Positions 27,877 to 37,538 of a DNA stretch of 64,000 nt are shown here, in pieces. Location: the NCBI RefSeq assembly GCF_009674725.1, contig NZ_WKKH01000011.1, forward strand, positions 1 to 64,000, written 5' to 3'. Made by a program: the position numbers and the translations under genes. How positions within the stretch are numbered: the stretch's first letter is position 1; each line of letters starts with the position of its first letter. Below the pieces are notes generated by a model. The model saw only the letters and a list, made by a program, of their open reading frames with translations. It did not search any database and had not been told where the DNA came from. Source of the DNA: Pedobacter petrophilus (GTDB lineage: Bacteria; Bacteroidota; Bacteroidia; Sphingobacteriales; Sphingobacteriaceae).

Positions 27877-29259
27877 ATGAAGAAAAACAAACTCACGCTT
27901 TTCATTTTCTTAGCGCTGATTGCCGGTATTGCATTGGGCTACATTTTAAATGTCAATTCTATTGATGTTTATAACCAAAATATTCTCAATGCAGATGCAA
28001 AAGTAAAAAGTATAGAAGTAAGTATCACTAAAACTACCGATACCAGCTCTGCTACCTTTACTCAACTCAAAGCAGAGCGGAAGGTTAATGCCGCTATCAA
28101 AAAAGAAAACGAAGAAATCCGCGAAAAGAAACTAGAGTATTTTACGCTGTTAAGCGATATTTTTCTTCGCCTGATTAAGATGATTGTAGCACCGCTCGTA
28201 TTTACCACCCTGGTGGTTGGTGTTGCAAAAGTTGGTGATATTAAGGCTGTAGGCCGGATTGGTGGTAAAACCCTGGGTTGGTTTATGGCTATGTCTTTAA
28301 TGTCACTGGTGCTGGGGTTAATTCTGGTTAATTTATTTGAGCCAGGAAAACACATGCAATTAACCTTGCCAGATCAATTGGTCAATACCGGGATTCAGAA
28401 AGCTTCTATGAGCGTTAAGGATTTTATTGCGCACGTATTTCCGAAAAGTATTGCCGAATCTATGGCAAACAATGAGATTTTGCAGATTGTGGTGTTTTCC
28501 CTGTTCTTCGGTGTAGCTACTGCTGCTATTGGAGATTTGGGTAAGGTGGTAATCAAAGCTTTCGATGCCATTGCCCACGTAATTTTAAAAATGACAGGCT
28601 ATGTAATGAACTTTGCGCCTTTAGCGGTGTTCGGCGCCATGACGGCTATTGTAGCCAAACAGGGTCTGAACGTTTTAAATACTTATGCCATATTTATCGG
28701 AGAGTTTTATCTGGGCCTCGCTATACTGTGGTGTGTATTAATCTTTTTGGGTTTTCTAATCTTGAAAAAGCGTGTGTTCCGTTTGGTGAACGATATGAAG
28801 GAGCCTGCAATTCTGGCTTTCAGTACGGCAAGTAGTGAGGCAGCCTATCCTAAAACGATGATGCTGCTGGAGCGTTTTGGCTGTAAAGATAAGATTGTAA
28901 GTTTCGTATTGCCATTGGGTTACTCCTTTAATCTTGATGGCTCCATGATGTACATGACATTTGCTTCATTGTTTATTGCGCAGGCTTATGGGATCCATCT
29001 GGGTTTTGAACAACAAATTTCCATGTTACTGATCTTAATGTTAACCAGTAAGGGAATTGCTGGAGTACCTCGGGCTTCACTGGTGGTAATTGCTGGCACA
29101 ATAGCAAGTTTTAACATTCCCGAAGCTGGCCTGGCATTGTTAATTGGTATCGATCCGTTATTGGATATGGGTCGTTCTGCAACTAATGTAGTAGGTAACT
29201 CAATTGCCACCGCAGTGGTGAGTAAATGGGAGGGAGAGTTAAAAGAGTCTGAAGTCTGA
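27877..29259 (+). CDS. Dicarboxylate/amino acid:cation symporter (DAACS family)
   Basis: A 460-residue inner-membrane transporter, importing glutamate, aspartate or C4-dicarboxylates with Na+ or H+. After an unusual N-terminal insertion (residues 25-90, a coiled-coil-like periplasmic stretch rich in Lys and Glu) come the family motifs: RLIKMIVAPLVFTTLVVGVA, the re-entrant loop FSTASSEAAYPKTMM, and YSFNLDGSMMYMTFASLFIAQ, then the second hairpin GIAGVPRASLVVIAGT with DPLLDMGRSATNVVGN. All are intact. The terminal tail is short. It is monocistronic in context. Confidence 0.93.
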   Translation: MKKNKLTLFIFLALIAGIALGYILNVNSIDVYNQNILNADAKVKSIEVSITKTTDTSSATFTQLKAERKVNAAIKKENEEIREKKLEYFTLLSDIFLRLIKMIVAPLVFTTLVVGVAKVGDIKAVGRIGGKTLGWFMAMSLMSLVLGLILVNLFEPGKHMQLTLPDQLVNTGIQKASMSVKDFIAHVFPKSIAESMANNEILQIVVFSLFFGVATAAIGDLGKVVIKAFDAIAHVILKMTGYVMNFAPLAVFGAMTAIVAKQGLNVLNTYAIFIGEFYLGLAILWCVLIFLGFLILKKRVFRLVNDMKEPAILAFSTASSEAAYPKTMMLLERFGCKDKIVSFVLPLGYSFNLDGSMMYMTFASLFIAQAYGIHLGFEQQISMLLILMLTSKGIAGVPRASLVVIAGTIASFNIPEAGLALLIGIDPLLDMGRSATNVVGNSIATAVVSKWEGELKESEV

Positions 29260-29394
29260 AGTCATGAGTCTGGAGTTTTAGTCATCAGTCTGGATCATTC
29301 ATACGAAATTCATTAAATTTCATCAGCTTTGCATCCGTATCTTAAAAATATCGTTTCATAAAATCAAAATTTAAACATTCAATCATTATAAATC

Positions 29395-29895
29395 GTGTCA
29401 AGTAAAGGAAAAAAAATATTCTTAGCCATTACCATCATCGTGCCGATGATTATTTACTGTTACATCTATTATAAGCCAATTATTCAGAATGCGCCTTTCC
29501 GCAAAAATGATTTTGTGTCGATGCAGTTTAGCTACGGTCTAAAAGATACTTTAGAAAATACGTATGATTCTAAAACCGGTGTATACCATTATGTAAATAA
29601 CAAAGATTCTGTGATTACTAAAAAGTTCTTTTTGAAGAGTGACGACGTTTTATACATGCATAGAAAAGCAAATGAAATAGGTTTGTGGAATTTTCCGGAC
29701 ACTATTGGTAGAAAAAGTGATAAATCAAAGCGGGTTCCCCGATATGATATTACTTTTAATTATAAAGAAAAATCGAAACACGTAACCGTTTATGGCGATT
29801 TTGATGGCAATCCGAAACTATTGGATGCAGCTGTTCAAATGAGAAAGATTATTCAGGAGACACTCTTGCAGGCGGAAAAACGCTCAGGTAAATAG
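29395..29895 (+). CDS. Hypothetical membrane-anchored protein
   Basis: 166 residues from a GTG start (no ATG gives the N-terminal membrane helix). A single N-terminal transmembrane segment (IFLAITIIVPMIIYCYIYY) is followed by a soluble domain rich in Lys, Tyr and Asp that alternates short strands and ends in an amphipathic helix (LDAAVQMRKIIQETLLQAEK). I do not recognise the family. The helix could be an uncleaved signal or an anchor with the domain outside the cytoplasm. It ends with a strong terminator. Confidence 0.7.
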   Translation: MSSKGKKIFLAITIIVPMIIYCYIYYKPIIQNAPFRKNDFVSMQFSYGLKDTLENTYDSKTGVYHYVNNKDSVITKKFFLKSDDVLYMHRKANEIGLWNFPDTIGRKSDKSKRVPRYDITFNYKEKSKHVTVYGDFDGNPKLLDAAVQMRKIIQETLLQAEKRSGK

Positions 29896-29914
29896 CAATA
29901 GATATTTATCATGG

Positions 29915-29953
29915 AAGCCTTTAACATTAGTCTTGTTAAAGGCTTTTTTATTT
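29915..29953 (+). terminator. Intrinsic terminator
   Basis: GCCTTTAAC (29917-29925) and GTTAAAGGC (29935-29943) form a perfect 9-bp stem with a 9-nt loop and a long T-rich tail. Confidence 0.9.
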
Positions 29954-29984
29954 TAAATTGCCTAAGGATTTGGAAATGAAAGGA

Positions 29985-30265
29985 AGTACTTGTGGCGGTC
30001 TTCCGTCCCGCTTTCCGTTATAAGCACCGCTAAAGGAGCGGAGGCTTCCACTGCAATCGGGTTTAAGAACAACAGCTGGTACTCTATGGCTAATCACTTC
30101 CGCAAACAATAAGGTTAAATTGGAGGGGCGCTAACACTGGTTTGACATGCTGCCCTCCGTTAATTAAACCTGATGGAAATGAAAAGCCCGGAGTGTAACG
30201 AGGACTTGTAATGTACAGCAGGGCAGGAGCAACCGAAGCATTACCGCAATTGCTTTCCAAAAACA
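29985..30265. repeat. Hairpin-rich intergenic element of unknown function
   Basis: The gap before rplU contains a gene-free stretch, richer in G+C than the DNA on either side of it, with several stems: CCGCT/AGCGG (30027-30041), GGAGGG/CCCTCC (30122-30158), and CCCG/CGGG segments farther apart. Phrases such as GAAAAGCCCGGAGTGTAACG, and the CTTCCGTCCCGCTTTCCG segment, are familiar to me as dispersed intergenic sequence in Bacteroidota genomes, but I cannot name a family. It ends about 90 bp before the rplU promoter, so it is not in the rplU leader. Confidence 0.5.
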
Positions 30266-30358
30266 AATATAAACATTGCTATAAATTGATCTTTAAATCT
30301 CAAAATCCTCAAAAAACTGATTACGATGAATTTTAATGAAAAATATTTTTGATATGTG

Positions 30359-30390
30359 TTTGTGTGTTAATCGAATTTATTCTATATTTG
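30359..30390 (+). promoter_or_regulatory. Promoter of rplU-rpmA
   Basis: TTTG (30359-30362) and TATATTTG (30383-30390), 20 bp apart, give a textbook Bacteroidota promoter. Predicted leader about 35 nt. Confidence 0.8.
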
Positions 30391-30430
30391 CACCTCGTTA
30401 AATAAAAATTAAAAAACTAATATTTAAACA

Positions 30431-30742
30431 ATGTACGCAATAGTAAATATAGCAGGGCAGCAATTTAAAGTTGCTAAAGACCAGCACCTTTTTGTACACA
30501 GATTGCAAGGAGATGAAGGCGCTAGTATTGAATTTGATAATGTATTGTTGGTTGATAATGGTGGTGCAATCACTGTAGGAACTCCTGCAGTTAATGGTGC
30601 TAAAGTTTCAGCTAAGATCGTATCTCATTTGAAAGGTGATAAAGTAATCATTTTCCACAAAAAACGTAGAAAAGGTTACAAAAAGAAAAATGGTCACCGC
30701 CAGTTTTTCACTAAGATTCAGATCTCTGACATCACGTTATAA
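30431..30742 (+). CDS. rplU: 50S ribosomal protein L21
   Basis: A 103-residue L21 of usual length: the start [14 protein letters not shown], the middle [20 protein letters not shown], and the rRNA-binding basic segment [19 protein letters not shown]. It binds 23S rRNA early in large-subunit assembly. It is first in the universal rplU-rpmA operon; rpmA follows 51 bp later. Confidence 0.98.
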   Translation: MYAIVNIAGQQFKVAKDQHLFVHRLQGDEGASIEFDNVLLVDNGGAITVGTPAVNGAKVSAKIVSHLKGDKVIIFHKKRRKGYKKKNGHRQFFTKIQISDITL

Positions 30743-30793
30743 TTAATTGTTAACCCAATAATTCGCTTTTAGCGAGTTACAAAATATAAAATA

Positions 30794-31195
30794 ATGGCAC
30801 ACAAAAAAGGAGCCGGTAGTTCGAGAAACGGACGTGAATCGCATAGTAAGCGTTTAGGTATTAAAATTTTCGGTGGTCAGTTAGCTATCGCCGGAAATAT
30901 TATAGTACGTCAACGTGGTACAAAACACCATCCAGATAAAAATGTTGGTTTAGGAAAAGACCATACATTATTTGCTTTGATTGACGGTACAGTAGTTTTC
31001 AGAAAGAAACAAGATAACAAATCTTATGTATCTATTCTTCCTATCACTGATGCTGAAATCGAAGCAGCATTAGTTAAAAAACCAGCTGTGAAAGAAGAAG
31101 CTGAAGCTAAAGAAGTTGTTGCTGAAGCACCAGTTAAAAAAGCAAAAGCTGTTAAAACAGACGAAGCTACTGAAGAAGCTGCAGTTGCAGAATAA
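30794..31195 (+). CDS. rpmA: 50S ribosomal protein L27 with long C-terminal extension
   Basis: The first roughly 85 residues are canonical L27, beginning [20 protein letters not shown], whose N-terminus reaches the peptidyl-transferase centre. No Firmicutes-type cleavable prepeptide is present. About 48 extra residues follow (from around residue 86), a low-complexity tail of Ala, Lys, Glu and Val, making 133 residues instead of about 85. The tail keeps the frame with clean codons, so it is a genuine extension, not readthrough; it is likely disordered and its role is unknown. Confidence 0.97.
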   Translation: MAHKKGAGSSRNGRESHSKRLGIKIFGGQLAIAGNIIVRQRGTKHHPDKNVGLGKDHTLFALIDGTVVFRKKQDNKSYVSILPITDAEIEAALVKKPAVKEEAEAKEVVAEAPVKKAKAVKTDEATEEAAVAE

Positions 31196-31214
31196 TTAGT
31201 ACTCACACATATTT

Positions 31215-31250
31215 AAAAAAATCCTTCAATTAAAACTGAAGGATTTTTTT
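31215..31250 (+). terminator. Intrinsic terminator of rplU-rpmA
   Basis: AATCCTTCA and TGAAGGATT pair around an 8-nt loop, followed by seven T. Its A-run on the other side could also act on the minus strand. Confidence 0.9.
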
Positions 31251-31270
31251 TATGCTTGAATTTTTAGCAC

Positions 31271-31308
31271 GCAAAAAAAAAAGCTGATCATATTTAAATC
31301 ATCAGCTT
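31271..31308 (-). terminator. Terminator of the prenyl synthase gene
   Basis: AAGCTGAT (31281-31288) pairs with ATCAGCTT (31301-31308); on the minus strand the stem is followed by a run of about ten T. It lies directly after the minus-strand gene that ends at 31328. Confidence 0.85.
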
Positions 31309-31327
31309 CTTAATTTATAGTAAAATA

Positions 31328-32302
31328 TTAGTATTCCCTTGCCATTAATTGCCTGGTTAAGGTGAGCAGATTAGATTTTTGCTCATCAGTAACATTGATT
31401 TGATCGAATACAGTTAAGGCCTTATCTAAGTATTGGTCCATGCTATCCTTAGCAATGTTCTGAATATCCAGTGTATCGTAAACTGACCTCACTGTTGCTA
31501 CCTTCTCTTTAATATCGAAGTCTTTGTAACCTGTCCAGGTATTTAGAGACTCCCTGATTTCGCCATTTGCTAATTCAAATGCTTTTAAAAGTAAAAACGT
31601 TTTCTTATTGGCAATAATGTCACCACCAACTTGCTTCCCGAATTTTTCCGGGTCTGCGTATACATCCAGAATATCATCCTGCAACTGAAAAGCAATTCCG
31701 ATATTTTCACCAAACTGATAAATCAGATTAGCATCTTTTTTGGATGCGCCGGCAATAATGGCACCTAACTTTAAGGCTCCACCCAATAAAACCGCTGTTT
31801 TTAGCCGGATCATATTGATGTATTCTTCAATACTTACATCATCACGGCTTTCAAATTCCATATCTAGTTGCTGCCCTTCGCAAACACCCTGAGCCGTTGC
31901 ATTAAAAGTATCGAGAACATCTTTTAAGAAAACCGGATTAACCTTAGCTAAGTTTTTATTGGCTTCAACCATCATTACATCACCACTTAAAATAGCCGTG
32001 TTGGTGCTCCATTTCTCATGTACGGTTGGTTTTCCTCTCCGCAAAGGGGCGTTATCCATAATATCATCATGTACCAGCGTAAAATTATGGAAAACTTCAA
32101 TCGCCATGGCTGCATGGATAGCATCATGTGCATCTTTGCCAAATAATTCGGTACCCATTAAAACCAATAGTGGTCTGATGCGTTTGCCACCAAGGTTGAT
32201 GATATAAGTAATCGGATCGTAAAGCTGTTTCGGCTGATCCGGAAACCTTAAATTTTGTATTGCAGTATTTAAAATTTTTTGTAGTTCTTCAGTTGTATGC
32301 AT
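31328..32302 (-). CDS. Polyprenyl (trans-prenyl) diphosphate synthase
   Basis: A 324-residue all-helical synthase that condenses isopentenyl diphosphate with allylic diphosphates. First Asp-rich motif DDIMD at residues 79-83, followed by APLRRGKPTVH; second motif DDILD at 209-213, followed by VYADPEKFGKQVGGDI. GGKRIRPLLVLMG near the start binds diphosphate. F74, five residues before the first motif, is an aromatic that in related enzymes limits chain length, so a C15-C20 product is more likely than a long quinone tail; that is inference. It is convergent with rplU-rpmA. Confidence 0.93.
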   Translation of the reverse strand: MHTTEELQKILNTAIQNLRFPDQPKQLYDPITYIINLGGKRIRPLLVLMGTELFGKDAHDAIHAAMAIEVFHNFTLVHDDIMDNAPLRRGKPTVHEKWSTNTAILSGDVMMVEANKNLAKVNPVFLKDVLDTFNATAQGVCEGQQLDMEFESRDDVSIEEYINMIRLKTAVLLGGALKLGAIIAGASKKDANLIYQFGENIGIAFQLQDDILDVYADPEKFGKQVGGDIIANKKTFLLLKAFELANGEIRESLNTWTGYKDFDIKEKVATVRSVYDTLDIQNIAKDSMDQYLDKALTVFDQINVTDEQKSNLLTLTRQLMAREY

Positions 32303-32551
32303 TGCACTGTCTTATTAGGGAGGTCGCCTAAAATTTTTATGGCCTCTTATTTTTGGCTGTTCTTTTTAACGAGATCAGACTTTCAAAAATCGACATTATA
32401 AACCACATTTTGTGTTGTTTTTACGTCATGGCTTTATTATCAATCATTTTTAGGAGGTTATTTAGTTGTTTATGTAAAATAATCATCCAAACCGTAAGCG
32501 CTCATAGCACTTAAATAATCCTAAAGAAGGAAGCTCTATTTTCATATTTGA

Positions 32552-34684
32552 CTAATCAGCAATGAGCGTAAAATCAATCTGACGTTTAGCTAAATCTACT
32601 TTTTTCACCCGAATCATCACCTCATCTCCAAGCTGATATTTTTTCTTTTTCCTCTGGCCTACAATGCAGTAATTTTTCTCATCCAGAACATAAAAATCAT
32701 CAGAAATATCACGAAGCCGAATCATGCCTTCACATTTATTTTCTTCAATTTCCACATACATTCCCCATTCGGTAACGCCGGAAATAATGCCTTTGTATTC
32801 GGTGCCAATATTGTTTTCCAGATATTCTGCTTGTTTGTATTTAATAGATGCGCGTTCAGCATCGGCAGCGCGTTTTTCCATGGCAGAAGAATGCACAGAG
32901 GCTACCTCATAAAACTCTGCGTCTGCAGATTTTCCACCATCAAGATAAGTTTGAAGTAACCGATGGGCCATCACATCGGGGTAACGGCGGATAGGAGAAG
33001 TAAAGTGCGTATAATATTCAAATGCTAAACCGTAGTGGCTAGTCTTTTTTGTGGAATAAATCGCTTTCGCCATTGAGCGGATGGCCAGAGACGTTAAGAT
33101 GTTTTGTTCTTTTTTACCTTCTACATCAGCCATTAAGTTATTAAGCGATTTTGCAATTTCCTTATCCGATTTGGTATTGATTTTATATCCAAAACGAGAG
33201 GCAAATGTTGCAAATGTAGTCAGGGTTTCCATATTCGGAGAATCATGCACACGATAAACAAAAGTGAGTTTTTTCTCTCCTTTTTGTTTCTTTGCCACGT
33301 ATTCAGCCACCTTTCTGTTGGCTAAAAGCATGTAATCTTCGATCAGTTTATGCGCATCTTTACGTTCTTTAACGTAAACGCCAATAGGTTTGCCAGCCTC
33401 ATCCAGCTTAAATTTAACTTCAGTAGTTTCGAAACTGATGGCGCCGTTTTTAAATTTACGATCGCGTAAGATGTAAGCAAGTTCATTTAGTTTTAAAATC
33501 TCTGCTGCGTGATCGCCGGCTTTGTTTTCAATCACTTCCTGTGCTTCTTCATAGCTGAATCGCCTGTCAGAGTGAATCACTGTTCTGCCATACCATTCAT
33601 TCTGAATGTTCGCTTGTTCATCCAATTCAAACACTGCAGCAAAGCACAATTTATCTTCATTCGGACGCAATGAACACACACCATTACTTAAACGTTCGGG
33701 CAACATTGGAATTACCCGATCAACAAGGTAAACAGATGTTGCGCGACTATACGCTTCTTTATCCAGGTCGGTTCCCTGAATTACGTAATGTGAAACATCA
33801 GCAATGTGCACACCAATTTCATGGTTGCCGTTTGGTAATTTTTGGTAAGATATCGCATCATCAAAATCCTTTGCATCAGCAGGATCGATGGTAAAAGTTA
33901 ATACGTTTCTGAAGTCTTTACGTCTTGCAATTTCAGCCTCTGGAATTTCTTCAGGAATGGCATTAGCCTCCTTTTCTACCTGCGCAGGAAATTCAAGCGG
34001 AAAGCCATATTGTGCTAAAATGGCGTTCATTTCCGTATTATTCTCGCCTTGATTTCCAAGTACATGCTTTACAATACCGATTGGGTTTTTAGCACTTTCC
34101 GGCCAATCTGCCAAAGTAACCAGCACGCGCTGGCCATTTTTAGCATCCAGCGTATCTGCCAACGGAACAAAGATATCATGCATCATCTTCTTGTCGTCTG
34201 CAATTACAAAAGCAAAACGATCAGAGATTTTGATTACGCCGGTAAAGTCTGATTTAGCACGTTTGATAATTTCAATTACTTCGCCATCATTTTTTCGACC
34301 ACTCTTTTTGGCGAAAACATAGGCTTTCACTGTATCGCCATGTAAGGCATTTTTAAGCTTTTTCGGTGCTACAAAAATGTCTTTTTCAAATTCATCCTGT
34401 GGAACAATATATGCAGAACCATCAGCAGTCATATCAACAGTGCCAATGATAAAGTTTTGAAGCTCTTTGAGCTTGTATTTGCCTTTTTCAGGCTCCAGAT
34501 AGCTGCCAGCGCCTTTACCTTCCTTTAAAATCTCTAAGATTGTCTCTCTTGATTCCTGGTCGGTAAGGTTCAACTTGGCGGAAACCTGTTTATAGTTAAG
34601 TAACTGATTATTATTTTTTTCAAAAACATCGCTAACCAATTGATTCAGAACCAATTTTATATTTGCTGATTTTTTCTTTGCCAT
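32552..34684 (-). CDS. rnr: Ribonuclease R
   Basis: A 710-residue processive 3'-5' exoribonuclease of the RNB family. Order: N-terminal helix-turn-helix-like domain (about 10-75), two cold-shock OB domains (about 80-230), the RNB catalytic domain starting FTIDPADAKDFDDAISYQK with the Mg-binding Asp cluster, the GLAFEYYTHFTSPIRRYPD motif, and a C-terminal S1 domain (EYKGIISGVTEWGMYVEIEE) with a basic end. It degrades structured RNA and takes part in rRNA quality control. Length and all motifs are standard. Confidence 0.97.
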   Translation of the reverse strand: MAKKKSANIKLVLNQLVSDVFEKNNNQLLNYKQVSAKLNLTDQESRETILEILKEGKGAGSYLEPEKGKYKLKELQNFIIGTVDMTADGSAYIVPQDEFEKDIFVAPKKLKNALHGDTVKAYVFAKKSGRKNDGEVIEIIKRAKSDFTGVIKISDRFAFVIADDKKMMHDIFVPLADTLDAKNGQRVLVTLADWPESAKNPIGIVKHVLGNQGENNTEMNAILAQYGFPLEFPAQVEKEANAIPEEIPEAEIARRKDFRNVLTFTIDPADAKDFDDAISYQKLPNGNHEIGVHIADVSHYVIQGTDLDKEAYSRATSVYLVDRVIPMLPERLSNGVCSLRPNEDKLCFAAVFELDEQANIQNEWYGRTVIHSDRRFSYEEAQEVIENKAGDHAAEILKLNELAYILRDRKFKNGAISFETTEVKFKLDEAGKPIGVYVKERKDAHKLIEDYMLLANRKVAEYVAKKQKGEKKLTFVYRVHDSPNMETLTTFATFASRFGYKINTKSDKEIAKSLNNLMADVEGKKEQNILTSLAIRSMAKAIYSTKKTSHYGLAFEYYTHFTSPIRRYPDVMAHRLLQTYLDGGKSADAEFYEVASVHSSAMEKRAADAERASIKYKQAEYLENNIGTEYKGIISGVTEWGMYVEIEENKCEGMIRLRDISDDFYVLDEKNYCIVGQRKKKKYQLGDEVMIRVKKVDLAKRQIDFTLIAD

Positions 34685-34797
34685 AATTAAAAAACTGAAT
34701 TTATCGAAGATACAGAAAAGAAGCTTAAGCGGCCATTTTTGAGACGTAAAAAGTACGGATCGGGGCTTACTGCGTGAGGTTGTTCAGTGACAAAAAA

Positions 34798-35826
34798 TCA
34801 GTTTATCAAATCGAGCATCACATATTTTATTTTCTTTCGCTCTGCGGTATAACTTAAATGTACGTGTCCGTTTTTATCCTGAATGATTGCCGGGTAGCTA
34901 TATTCACCCTTCAGGTGGTTTTCTAAGGTGTAAATATCCTTCCAGGTTTTGCCGTCTTTGGAGATTGCCAGTTTGAGTATGGATCGGCCTTCCCACCAAT
35001 TTTTCCCAGCTGTTAGCGGATTGTAGATGAGTAACTGGCGGCCATCTTTTAACGTTACAGCATCGCTGCCGGAATTGGGATTTGGTAAACCGGTAGCGGT
35101 CAGCTTAGACCAGTTTTTCCCACCATCAGCCGACCAGCTTTCTACAATAACGTTCTGTCTGCTTCTGCAAAGTAGTTGTAATTTTCCATTTGAATAGCTG
35201 AGAATGGAAGGTTGGATGACACCAAATGTATCACAATTGATCTTTATTTTTTTCCAATTGTTGTTTCTGTTGTCTGATTTTTCCAGGTGGATGCTCCAGA
35301 CTTTTTCATCCAGACTTTCTGTGCTTGATGGATAAAGAATGGTATTTCTATCAAGCTGAACGGGCTTGTTTTTGATTGGTCCGAGGAAACCATCTGGCAG
35401 CTTTACAGCCTCAGACCAGGTTCTTCCATCATCGGCTGAGGTTTTATACGCTGCCCACCATTCTCGTGGATTCGGACCTATTTTATAATGCAGGGTTAAC
35501 GTTCCGTTAGAAGATTTAAAGAGAACAGGATTCCAGCAGGCAAATCTGGTGGTGTCGTTCACAATTCCATCAGCTACAGCTTTTGGTGCAGTCCATTTAT
35601 TTCTATTTTTCACGGCTGTCCAGATGGTTACCCCTTTATTACCTTCCTGTTTTCCACCGAACCAGGCAGCCATTATTTTTCCTTTACCCAGATCTACGAG
35701 GGTAGAGGCATGGCAGGCGGCGAAGGGTGCTTTTTCGAAAAGATAGGTAGATTGAATAATTTTGACGCTTTGCGCCTCGGATGATGTTGTACTTAGGCAC
35801 AGCAGAATAAAAATGTAACGTAGCAT
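34798..35826 (-). CDS. Sialidase-like BNR-repeat protein
   Basis: A 342-residue exported protein: signal peptide (YIFILLCLSTTSSEAQS) and a beta-propeller with at least three Asp-boxes, TSADDGRTWSEA, SADGGKNWSK and SKDGKTWKD. The FACWNPVLFKSSNGTLTLHYK and GPIKNKPVQL segments match the BNR_2 sialidase-like family that acts on plant or host glycans. I did not find the FRIP motif of true neuraminidases, so the substrate is uncertain. Its start lies 6 bp before the dual ABC ATPase end, so it may belong to that transcript. Confidence 0.85.
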   Translation of the reverse strand: MLRYIFILLCLSTTSSEAQSVKIIQSTYLFEKAPFAACHASTLVDLGKGKIMAAWFGGKQEGNKGVTIWTAVKNRNKWTAPKAVADGIVNDTTRFACWNPVLFKSSNGTLTLHYKIGPNPREWWAAYKTSADDGRTWSEAVKLPDGFLGPIKNKPVQLDRNTILYPSSTESLDEKVWSIHLEKSDNRNNNWKKIKINCDTFGVIQPSILSYSNGKLQLLCRSRQNVIVESWSADGGKNWSKLTATGLPNPNSGSDAVTLKDGRQLLIYNPLTAGKNWWEGRSILKLAISKDGKTWKDIYTLENHLKGEYSYPAIIQDKNGHVHLSYTAERKKIKYVMLDLIN

Positions 35827-35831
35827 TTCGT

Positions 35832-37538
35832 TTATTTAACTCCCGGGATGGCTTCGATTAACTTTCTGGTGTAAGCAGCTTTTGGTGCATAGAAAATCTG
35901 TTCGGGAAAACCTTCTTCTTCGATTTTACCCTTGTTCATTACCAGGATGCGATCAGAAATGTGTTTAACCACCGCGAGATCGTGAGAGATAAAAATATAG
36001 GTAAGGCCAAATTCGCGTTGAAGATCCTTAATTAAATTTAATACCTGAGCCTGTACAGAAACGTCTAAAGCAGATACTGATTCATCACAAATGATAAACT
36101 TTGGCTCCAAAGCGAGTGCCCTAGCAATTACTACCCGTTGCCGTTGGCCACCACTAAATTCATGTGGATAACGGTTAAAGTGTTCTTCTTTCAAGCCAAC
36201 CTTGTTCAATAAATCAATTACTTTTAGTTTTCTTTCCGAATCATTTTTTAGCAACTGATGAACTTGCAACGGTTCCAAAATAGATTGGCCGATGCTTAAT
36301 TTCGGATTTAGTGAGGCATAAGGGTCCTGAAAAACAATTTGCATGTCTTTTCTGAGTTTTCTTAATGCCGCACTATTGATATGGGTGATGTCTTGACCAT
36401 TAAAAACAATGCTGCCGGATGTTGGCTGAATTAACCTGAGAATAGTTCTTCCAAGCGTTGTTTTGCCACAGCCGGATTCACCAACCAGGCCGAGGGTTTC
36501 ACCGGGGAATACCTCAAAACTAATCTGATCAACCGCTTTTACATAATCTGTGGTTTTACCAAAAAGGCCATTACGAATTGGATACCAGGTGCATATCTCT
36601 TTAATTTGAAGAATTGGTTTTTGCGTGTACAGGAATTCCCTGCGGGCGGAGATTTCTTCTTCCGTTAATTGATTAGACGGTTGCAGATGTGCATTGGCAT
36701 CATCAATTTTTCCTGTTAGAAAATCGGTAACAACAGGGAGTTTTTTCAACTGTAATGCCGGCGACGGGCGACAGGCGAGCAAGCCCTTGGTATAAGGATG
36801 CTGAGGATTTTCAAATATAGATTTTGCTGTATTCTGTTCCACAATTTCACCCTTATACATCACGGCAACTTCATCGGCAATCTCGTTCACCACACCCAAA
36901 TCATGTGAAATGAATATCATGGCCATATTGCGTTCTTTTTTCAATTTAAGCAGCAGTTGAAGAATTGTTTTTTGCACGGTAACATCCAGGGCAGTTGTCG
37001 GCTCGTCGGCAATTAAGAGTTTTGGATTACAGCTGAGTGCCATGGCAATCATTACCCGTTGTTTTTGTCCGCCGGAAATTTGATGTGGATAGCTATCGAA
37101 TATTTTTTCGGGTCTTGGAAGCTGAACTTCGTTAAAGAGATCAATTGTTTTTAATCTGGCTGTTTGTTTATCAACCTTTTGATGCAAAATTATGGCCTCT
37201 GCTACTTGTTCGCCACAGGTAAATACCGGGTTTAGCGATGTCATCGGCTCCTGAAAAATCATAGAGATTTGATTGCCTCTGATTTGACGGATCTCGTTTG
37301 CGCTTAAATTAAGTAAGCTGATGTTTTCGAAGTCTATTTCCCCGGTGATTTTAGCAGAACGCTCGTCGTGCAGGCGCATAATGGAAAATGACGTAACCGA
37401 TTTGCCAGATCCCGATTCACCAACAATGCCTAAAACAGTTCCTTCTTTAACTTGGAAACTAATGGTTTTTACAGCTTTAAACCAGGTTTTATCTTCCTGA
37501 TTGTAGAAATCGATATTTAAGTTTTCAACGTTTAGCAT
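35832..37538 (-). CDS. Fused oligopeptide/dipeptide ABC transporter ATPase
   Basis: 568 residues with two complete ABC domains in one chain, equivalent to DppD-DppF or OppD-OppF. Each has Walker A (GESGSGKS and GESGCGKT), signature (SGGQKQRV and SGGQRQRV) and Walker B ([12 protein letters not shown] and [12 protein letters not shown]). The OppD-type C-terminal extension ([14 protein letters not shown]) follows the first. It drives peptide or glycoside uptake by a membrane channel encoded elsewhere, since no permease or binding protein is present nearby. It overlaps the exonuclease-like gene by one base, so the two are co-transcribed. Confidence 0.93.
   Translation of the reverse strand: MLNVENLNIDFYNQEDKTWFKAVKTISFQVKEGTVLGIVGESGSGKSVTSFSIMRLHDERSAKITGEIDFENISLLNLSANEIRQIRGNQISMIFQEPMTSLNPVFTCGEQVAEAIILHQKVDKQTARLKTIDLFNEVQLPRPEKIFDSYPHQISGGQKQRVMIAMALSCNPKLLIADEPTTALDVTVQKTILQLLLKLKKERNMAMIFISHDLGVVNEIADEVAVMYKGEIVEQNTAKSIFENPQHPYTKGLLACRPSPALQLKKLPVVTDFLTGKIDDANAHLQPSNQLTEEEISARREFLYTQKPILQIKEICTWYPIRNGLFGKTTDYVKAVDQISFEVFPGETLGLVGESGCGKTTLGRTILRLIQPTSGSIVFNGQDITHINSAALRKLRKDMQIVFQDPYASLNPKLSIGQSILEPLQVHQLLKNDSERKLKVIDLLNKVGLKEEHFNRYPHEFSGGQRQRVVIARALALEPKFIICDESVSALDVSVQAQVLNLIKDLQREFGLTYIFISHDLAVVKHISDRILVMNKGKIEEEGFPEQIFYAPKAAYTRKLIEAIPGVK

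Noticed and set aside
29985..30430. Ribosomal-protein leader or riboswitch controlling rplU
   Set aside because: The consensus promoter at 30359-30390 lies downstream of the structured stretch, so it would not be in the rplU mRNA.
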